Source of the DNA: Epichloe hybrida
Taxonomy: Eukaryota; Ascomycota; Sordariomycetes; Hypocreales; Clavicipitaceae
Assembly: GCA_019022495.1 (NCBI GenBank)
Contig: JAFEKR010000007.1
Location: forward strand, 1,178,001-1,242,000
Length of the DNA: 64,000 nt
Direction of reading: 5' to 3'
Shown here: positions 57,942-64,000 of the stretch, piece by piece
Numbering within the stretch: position 1 is the first letter of the stretch
How the letters are laid out: each line of letters begins with the position of its first letter
Position numbers and translations under genes: made by a program
Notes under the pieces: generated by a model
Seen by the model: only the letters and a program-made list of their open reading frames with translations
The model's database searches: none
Told to the model about the DNA's origin: nothing

Positions 57942-59068
57942 ATGGCCACCATGAAAGCAGTCGGTATGGCTTCCCTTCCCCGCCCCCTGCCCCCTTCCCC
58001 CACCCCCGGCCTCACATCAAAGCCATGGGCCATCATCAAGTTCGCATCGACGTTTCCTTTTCCTAACACCCATTGGGACACACAGACATCAAGGGCGGCA
58101 AGGGCGAGCGCGACGTCCTCTTCATCAATGCAGACACTCCCAGGCCCACCGCGTCCAAGGGCCAAGCCATCGTCAAGGTCAGGGCCTTTGGCATCAACCG
58201 CATGGACATCATCCAGCGCCGCGGCCTCTATCCCCTCCCGCCGCAGGCCCCCAGGACGCTCGGCGTCGAGTTCAGCGGCGCCGTCGAGTCCCTCGGGCCC
58301 GGCGACCACGGCGCCTTCCGCGTCGGCGACGAGGTGCTTGGTCTGGCCTACGGGGGCGCCTACGCCGAGTACGTCGCCGTCAGCTCCAAGATGCTCCTGC
58401 ACAAGCCCGGCCACATGAGCTTCGAGCAGGCCGCTGCTGTGCCTGAGGCGTGGATCACCGCCACGCAGGCACTCCACATGGTGCTCGGGTTCGCCGAGGG
58501 CAAGTCCATCCTGTGGCATGCCGGCGCTTCGGGCGTGAGCATCGCCGGCATCCAGCTATCCCGGGCGGCTGGCGCAACCGAGGTGTACGCCACGGCTGGC
58601 TCTGACGAGAAGTGCAGCTTCGTCACGTCCGATATTGGGGCGACCGCCGCCTTCAACTACAAGACGCAGGACTGGGTGCAGGAGATCAAGGATAAGACCG
58701 GGGGCAAGGGTGTTGACTACATTGTCGATTTCGTGGGCGGGGATTACTTCCAGAAGAATCTGGACGTGGCGGCGAGGGATTGCAGAATTGTCTTGCTGGG
58801 CACCTTGAGCGGGGGCAAGGTTCCCGACGCGGATATCTCGCAGATCTTGTTCAAGAGGATCCGTCTCGAGGGGAGTACGCTGAGGAGCAGGGACGAAGAG
58901 TACCAGCGGAAGCTGAGAGATCGGCTGGAGACGTATTGTCCGCAGTTTGAGGCTGGGAAGCTCAAGATTGTGGTGGACAAGGTCATGCCGTGGGAGGAGA
59001 TTCAGGAGGCTCACAAGTACATGGAGGATGCCAAGAATACGGGTAAGATTGTGTGCACGATTTCTTAG
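57942..59068 (+). CDS. Zinc-free quinone oxidoreductase (PIG3/QOR-like MDR)
   Basis: Two exons, 57942-57963 and 58086-59068, with a 122-bp intron carrying a CTAAC branch site; 334 residues. The first exon encodes only MATMKAV plus one base, and the splice completes DIKGGKGERDVLFI. It is an NADPH-dependent medium-chain reductase of the QOR/PIG3 branch: FGINRMDIIQRRGLYP, GVEFSGAVESLG, YGGAYAEYV, EAWITATQALHMV, and the cofactor loop GASGVSIAGIQLSRAAGA. The Cys and His ligands of zinc alcohol dehydrogenases are missing, as expected. It reduces quinones or enones in the cytosol or mitochondria. It converges on the dienelactone hydrolase gene with only 110 bp between stops. Confidence 0.92.
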
Positions 59069-59178
59069 ACAGGAACACAGGCAGGTACGGGTTGTTTTTC
59101 CTCTTGGATCCATTATCTGGGGGGGGGGGGGGGAAGCCAAGTTACTTGTACTCTTCATTCCGTCGTTTTCGCAGCACA

Positions 59179-60383
59179 TTAGTGCTCTTTGATCCATTTC
59201 AGCATCTGCTCGTATGCCGTAGCCTGTGCTTCGGTGATGGACACATCGGGGTAGGCGCCCACGACGGCGAAGCCTGCTACAGGTTAGCCTGCCATTCTAG
59301 ACCACTTCCAATATGATATGTGATGAACGGAACGGGGACAGAGAGAGAGACATACCGTGTGGAACTCCGGGATAAACCTGCACTTCATGCTCCAGATTGG
59401 CCTTGGACATGGCATCCTCTCCTGCCGTGCGTACAGCATCAGGGAACAGGGGGTCGTCCTCGACGCAGATCAAGCTCAAGGGGGCCTTCAGGTTGTTGAA
59501 GTCGTCCGGAGTCACTGACGCGGCGTGAGCAAGCGCCCCGGCCTTGATGTACGGTCCCGTCTTGGCCGCGCCGGCCTCCTCATCACCGCTCGCCTGCTCA
59601 TTCTCCTGTGCCAGCAGAAGAACAAAGCGACCTCCCACACAATAGCCAACACAGTATATGCCCTCTCCGCTCTTGATAGCATCGGCATACTGCTCCTGCG
59701 CAGCCTCAATGACCTTGTGAAGAATAGGCATGACCTTGTCCGGCGTAACGCGGGCCAGCCACATGTCGATCATGAAAGACTTGGTCACCTCGACCGCCTT
59801 CAGCTTTACCTGCTCGAGTATAGACGTGGAATCATCGGTGATGGCCGTGGAGACGGGAGAGGTGTCGCCGGAGAGGAAATCGGGCATGAGGACCAGGAAG
59901 CCCTCCGAAGCGAACTTGTCGGCTTGGATCTGATTATTGGTGGACTTGATGCCAGTGCCGCCGGTGAGGAGGAGGAGGAGCTTGGAGGCAGTGTGAGGGT
60001 AGTCGGCCGGCTTGGAGATGTAGACCTGTTGACGAAACGCCATTCATCAGTAGCTGTCTACATACAGTGGTGGATTGGTTGGCCTGACGAGCCTGACGAC
60101 GGCGTCTTGCTTACATCGATCTCATTGAGCTTGATGATTTCACCGGTGGACGACTGTCCGCTTGCTGGAACGGAACCATTGTGAGCTCAAGAAAAGACCG
60201 ACTCCAAGCTAGATGCTTGGCTAGCTACTCACGAGTCGGGCGGTCAGTCACGCAGTGCTCGCCCATCGTCGGACCCGTCTGTGCCGGAGTGTCGCCTGGG
60301 ATGACGGGGTCTTTTTGCTCCGGCGTCAGAAGCTCTTGGGCATCGCTCTCTGGCGCCTTGGTGGCGCTGCCTTTGTCAGCCAT
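59179..60383 (-). CDS. Dienelactone hydrolase family protein
   Basis: Four exons, 60383-60233, 60164-60115, 60025-59356 and 59273-59179, 321 residues. It has an N-terminal arm (MADKGSATKAPESDAQEL) and then an alpha/beta-hydrolase core of the dienelactone hydrolase type: LLTGGTG, FLVLMPDFLSGD, the nucleophile elbow GYCVGG (Cys near 196), an acid in CVEDDPLFP (near 257) and His near 290 in GVPHGF, whose Gly and Phe are joined by the last splice. A Cys-Asp-His triad is the family hallmark. Members hydrolyse dienelactones in aromatic breakdown or act as carboxymethylenebutenolidases; many fungal ones are uncharacterised. The ATG at 60383 is the first in frame. It is divergent from the RPA70 gene. 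Confidence 0.9.
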
Positions 60384-60894
60384 GGCGATGGGTTGTGATG
60401 CCTTATGGCTGCAGTTGGAGAGCTATCTATCGTGCGTGGCAGACTTGTTCAACAAGCAGAGGCTTTGGTTGGTGTTGGACGCAAGGAGGCTCGCAGGAGG
60501 CTTGAAGGAAGCTTTTAGCCGAGGACTCCGGAGAATCAACGTAGTTACACCGACCACGAGATGACAAGATCAAGCATGAAACACCAATAATTCTCTGTTC
60601 TTCGTGCAATCAAACCAATCAAGCCAATGTTCAATGAATCCGTGCAGACGTTAGACAAGACGAAGCAAGCTTACGTAACAGCGCCACGCGGCCCCCACCC
60701 CGCCAGCCTATCTGCCTATGTACATATTAATCTGCCTATCTGCGGGGGCCCGATTCCACTAAACGCGCCGGGACGCGTCGCGAATCCACGGCCGACATTT
60801 CACAAGCCGCCACTCAAGCTCACACACATCACCATCCCGCTTTCGTTCGCTGAACGATTTCTCCCCTTCCGAACAATCCTACCTGACAGCCATC
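60384..60894. other. Divergent promoter, dienelactone hydrolase / RPA70
   Basis: A 511-bp region shared by two divergent genes. It has no gene of its own and includes the MCB-like site listed separately. Confidence 0.5.
60761..60781. promoter_or_regulatory. MCB-like ACGCG cluster in the RPA70 promoter
   Basis: The palindrome ACGCGT lies at 60773-60778 and a half-site AACGCG just before it, about 120 nt upstream of the RPA70 ATG. ACGCGT is the binding site of MBF, which drives replication genes at G1/S in yeasts; its role here is inferred. Confidence 0.45.
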
Positions 60895-62939
60895 ATGGAC
60901 TCCGCATCCGCCCTCTCAAAGGGGTCACTTGAGTATGTTTCTTCTTCTCTTGGTTCCAGCGTGAGCCCATTACTAACGGTCACCGCAAGTGTCATCTTCA
61001 ACGACCCCGACAAAGCCGCCAAACTTTTCCCGGTCCCGGTGATGCAATGTCTCCAAGTCAAGCCCATGGGTGCTTCAGCTACCGGTGGCGAGCGATTCAG
61101 ACTTGTCATGAGTGACGGCGAACACTACGTGCAAGCCATGCTTGCCACCCAGGCCAACCATGTCATTCACGATGGAAAACTTGTGCGAGGCAGCTTCGCC
61201 CGCGTCAAGCAGTACACACCAAACAACCTCAAGGGAAAGAAGTAAGCCGGAAACTGCTCCCCGTTCGCTTTGCATCTGCTCATCAGGCTGATTCCTTTGG
61301 CCCGAAGCATCCTCGTCATTCTCGACATCGAAGTCATCGATTCCCTTGGCGTGCAAGAAAAGGTGGGCAACCCAACAGCCGTCGAGTCGAACAGTGCAAA
61401 TCCCGCCGCGATGACCGGAAATGACTTCTACGGAGTCAAGAAGGAAGAGAGCAAGCCGCAGGCCATGCCTTCGAGACCAGCCACGCACGACGGAGGCAAC
61501 ATTTACCCCATCGAGGGCCTGTCGCCATTCCAGCACAAGTGGACCATCAAGGCACGAGTCAGCAACAAGTCCGACATCAAGACATGGCACAAGCCCACGG
61601 GAGAAGGCAAGCTCTTCAGCGTGAACCTACTCGACGAGAGTGGGGAAATCAAGGCCACGGGGTTCAACGACCAGTGCGACGCCTTTTACGATCTCCTGCA
61701 AGAAGGCTCCGTCTATTACATCTCCAGCCCCTGCCGAGTCTCCCTGGCGAAGAAGCAATTCACCAACCTCTCCAACGACTACGAAATCACATTCGAGAGA
61801 GACACGAGAATCGAAAAAGCCGAGGACCAAACCAACGTGCCCCAGGTCCGCTTCAACTTCTGCACCATCCAAGACCTGCAAAACGTTGAAAAAGATAACA
61901 CCGTCGACGTCATTGGCGTGCTCAAGGAAGTCGGCGAAGTCACCCAATTCACGTCCAAGACGTCCGGCAAGCCCTTTGAGAAGCGAGACCTCACCCTCGT
62001 CGACGACACAGGCTACTCGGTGCGCATCACCATCTGGGGCAAAACCGCCAACTCGTTCGAGGCCAATCCCGAGTCCGTGGTTGCCTTCAAGGGCGCCAAG
62101 GTCTCCGACTTTGGCGGCAAGAGTCTCAGTCTCCTATCCTCGGGCACCATGACCATCGACCCCGACATCCCCGACGCCCACCGCCTCAAGGGCTGGTATG
62201 ATTCGGCCGGCCGAAACGACAGCTTCGCCACGCACCAGAACATGGCGAGCATGGGCAGCGCCACCGGCCGCAAGGACGAGATCAAGACCATTGCGCAGGT
62301 CAAGGACGAGAATCTCGGCATGGACGATACAGCCTACTACTCCATCAAAGCCACCATTGTCTTCGTCAAGCAAGACAACTTCTGCTACCCCGCCTGCTCC
62401 AAGGAAGGCTGCAACAAAAAGGTCATTGAGAATGGCGACGGCACCTGGCACTGCGAAAAGTGCAGCGTCTCCCACGACCGGCCCGACTATCGATACATTG
62501 TCTCGCTCAACGTCGCAGACCACACGAGCCACCAGTGGCTGAGCTGTTTCAACGAGACGGGCGTGCTCATCTTTGGCACCACGGCCAATGAACTCATGGA
62601 GCTGAAGGAAAACGATGATGCCAAATTCATGGCCGCCTTTGAAGCTGTCAATTGCAAGAAATTCAACTTCAGATGCAGAGCCAAGATGGATAACTTTGGG
62701 GATATACAAAGGTACGTTTTTACCATGACTTTTTCCAGAGATACAAGGAGAAGAGGTTTTCCTTTTTTTGAAAAAAAAAAAAAAAAAAAAAAAGTCCCGC
62801 TTGAATGAATTGAGCCGTAAGATACTAATGCGCAATCCGTAGGGTCCGATACCAAGTCCTGAGTGCTGCGCCGCTGGACTTCAAGACTGAAGGCGACAAG
62901 CTATCTGAGCTGATTAAGCAGTATGATATCAATTCGTGA
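60895..62939 (+). CDS. rfa1: Replication protein A large subunit (RPA70)
   Basis: Four exons, 60895-60932, 60990-61241, 61308-62711 and 62843-62939, 596 residues. It binds single-stranded DNA in replication and repair as part of the nuclear RPA trimer. Domains in order: RPA70N (SKGSLDVIFNDPDKAAK after splicing, then GERFRLVMSDGEHYVQAMLA), a linker with NDFYG, OB folds A and B (YPIEGLSPFQHKWTIKARVSNKS, FSVNLLDESGEIKATGFN, VRITIWGKTA), and OB fold C with a zinc ribbon (CX4CX13CX2C near 455-482). Intron 2 has two in-frame acceptors, 61286 and 61307; the second has the better branch site and gives GKNILVILDIEVID. Intron 1 (57 bp) has no in-frame stop. Intron 3 contains a 23-A tract. Confidence 0.95.
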
Positions 62940-63340
62940 GAGTCCATGACGAGACCGAAAATAACGAGCTTAACTGATGACGAGTACGACCATGTATATT
63001 CTCGGGTCTGACACATGTGGCTGTTGCTTGTTGGAGGGGAAAATCGGTGTTCCCGTGTGGTCATGGCTTTCAACCTGGGATGACGGGACAAGAATTTTAT
63101 GGGCTTTCTTTTTTATTTTGTTCGAGGGGTGAAAAAACATGTATGTAATTTTGCTCAATTTTTGACAACATCTACATTTGATAGTGATGGGATATGCTCC
63201 GGTGAACGTGTTTTTGTAGGATAAGATTTCTTTCTCTGCGTAGTTGGTCGTCTTTTTGATTGATGGACCTGCTTGCTGCTTTGGTAACTCCATTTCTGTG
63301 ATTGGGTATCCTACTTGATTCACGATGGCGCTGCGAATAT

Positions 63341-63384
<44 letters not shown>
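62940..63384. other. Convergent spacer ending in A43 tract
   Basis: Between two convergent stop codons. No gene is seen; the right end is a run of 43 A. Confidence 0.6.
63342..63384. repeat. A43 homopolymer abutting a stop codon
   Basis: Forty-three consecutive A on the plus strand; on the coding (minus) strand they are T and start at the first base after the TGA of the gamma-glutamyl phosphate reductase gene. Confidence 0.95.
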
Positions 63385-63387
<3 letters not shown>

Positions 63388-64000
63388 CTCAATCGACAAT
63401 TTCTCATGCTTCCAAGGTCGCTTGCCCTCGCCGTCGCCATAGCCAGCCGTAGCTTGGTAATCGGCCCGCACCTTGTACTTGTAGATGGTGAGGCCCTCCA
63501 GGCCGACTGGCCCACGGGCGTGGATCTTGCTGGTGCTGATGCCTACCTCTGTGCCGAATCCGTAGCGCATGCCGTCGGCCACGCGGGTAGATGCGTTCCA
63601 GTACGCGCCGGCAGAGTCAACCTGGTTCATGAACTTCTCGGCATCGGCAGCGTCGGCGGTGAGAATCGAGTCGGTGTGGTGCGAGCCGTGGGTGTTGATG
63701 TGCTCCACGGCCTGGTCGAGGGTGGACACGGTCTTGACGGCGACGGTCAGCGAGAGGAACTCGGTGTCGAAGTCGGCCTCGGTGGCGTCTTGGATGTCGG
63801 CGTCGGCGTCGGCGTGTGTGAGGAAGGACAGAGCAGCCGCCTTGCTGGGAGGGTCGCAGCGCAGGGCGACGCCCTTGGCCGCGAGGGCAGCGGCCACGCC
63901 GGGGAAGGAGGTGGTCAGGGCGGAGTCCTGGACGAGCAGAGTCTCGAGGCTGTTGCAAGCGGCCGGGTAGCTCGTCTTGGCGTCGACGATGACATGGATG
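63385..64000 (-). CDS. Gamma-glutamyl phosphate reductase, C-terminal part (cut by window edge)
   Basis: The last 205 codons of a glutamate-5-semialdehyde dehydrogenase (ProA type; Pro2 in yeast), which reduces gamma-glutamyl phosphate with NADPH in proline synthesis. The visible part begins IHVIVDAKTSYPAACNSLETLL, which contains the catalytic-Cys segment (SYPAACNS), and continues with EFLSLTVAVKTVSTLDQAVEHINTHGSHHTDSI, STRVADGMRYGFGTEVGISTSKIHARGPVGLEGLTIYKY, all strongly conserved in the family. It ends WKHEKLSIE and TGA. The frame is open to the right edge, so the N-terminal half lies outside. A T43 tract starts directly after the stop codon. Confidence 0.95.

Noticed and set aside
62762..62808. 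RPA70 ending in a poly-Lys tail
   Set aside because: This is intron 3 read through its A tract; splicing 62711 to 62843 restores the family C-terminus.

Overview
The window is nuclear DNA from a filamentous ascomycete, most likely a sordariomycete of the Hypocreales type. The evidence is short GT..AG introns (48-145 bp, most with CTRAY-like branch sites), a StuA-class APSES regulator, a Zn2Cys6 regulator, an NRPS-like A-T-R enzyme, and a retrotransposon degraded in the manner of repeat-induced point mutation (RIP). Both edges cut genes: the NRPS-like gene on the left and gamma-glutamyl phosphate reductase on the right. No tRNA, rRNA or CRISPR was seen.

Layout. (1) 1-10.3 kb looks like the edge of a secondary-metabolite locus: NRPS-like A-T-R (+), NmrA-like reductase (+), an MFS exporter (-) with a one-base frameshift, a bicovalent-flavin BBE-type oxidase (+), and a decayed 2OG-Fe(II) oxygenase (-). 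(2) 10.2-26.3 kb is ordinary gene space: HD-domain protein, secreted protein, glycogen-binding (CBM48-like) protein, lactonase-type amidohydrolase, long coiled-coil protein, propionyl-CoA-synthetase-like enzyme ending in a PTS1-like AKL, and a BRCT protein. (3) 26.3-36.9 kb is a gene desert rich in microsatellites and in a recurring 9-mer (TACGGAGTA or its complement), ending in a small inverted-repeat element. (4) 37.4-47.0 kb carries the StuA homologue, a Zn2Cys6 regulator and a small GPI-anchored wall protein. (5) 47.5-55.2 kb is one AT-rich block: a complete Copia LTR retrotransposon (266-bp LTRs, 5-bp target duplication) with a non-autonomous hAT-like element (8-bp target duplication) nested in it. 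(6) 55.2-64 kb has a 381-bp MITE, then quinone oxidoreductase, dienelactone hydrolase, RPA70 and the end of gamma-glutamyl phosphate reductase.

Functional links. The left-edge genes are the only obvious pathway group: an adenylating/reducing synthase that would release an aldehyde or alcohol, tailoring oxidoreductases and an exporter. The frameshift in the exporter and the decay of the dioxygenase suggest this end of the cluster is degenerating. The remaining genes are mostly housekeeping or regulatory and do not form an operon-like unit. The AT-rich block is a nested-transposon island whose mutation pattern fades at the LTR edges.
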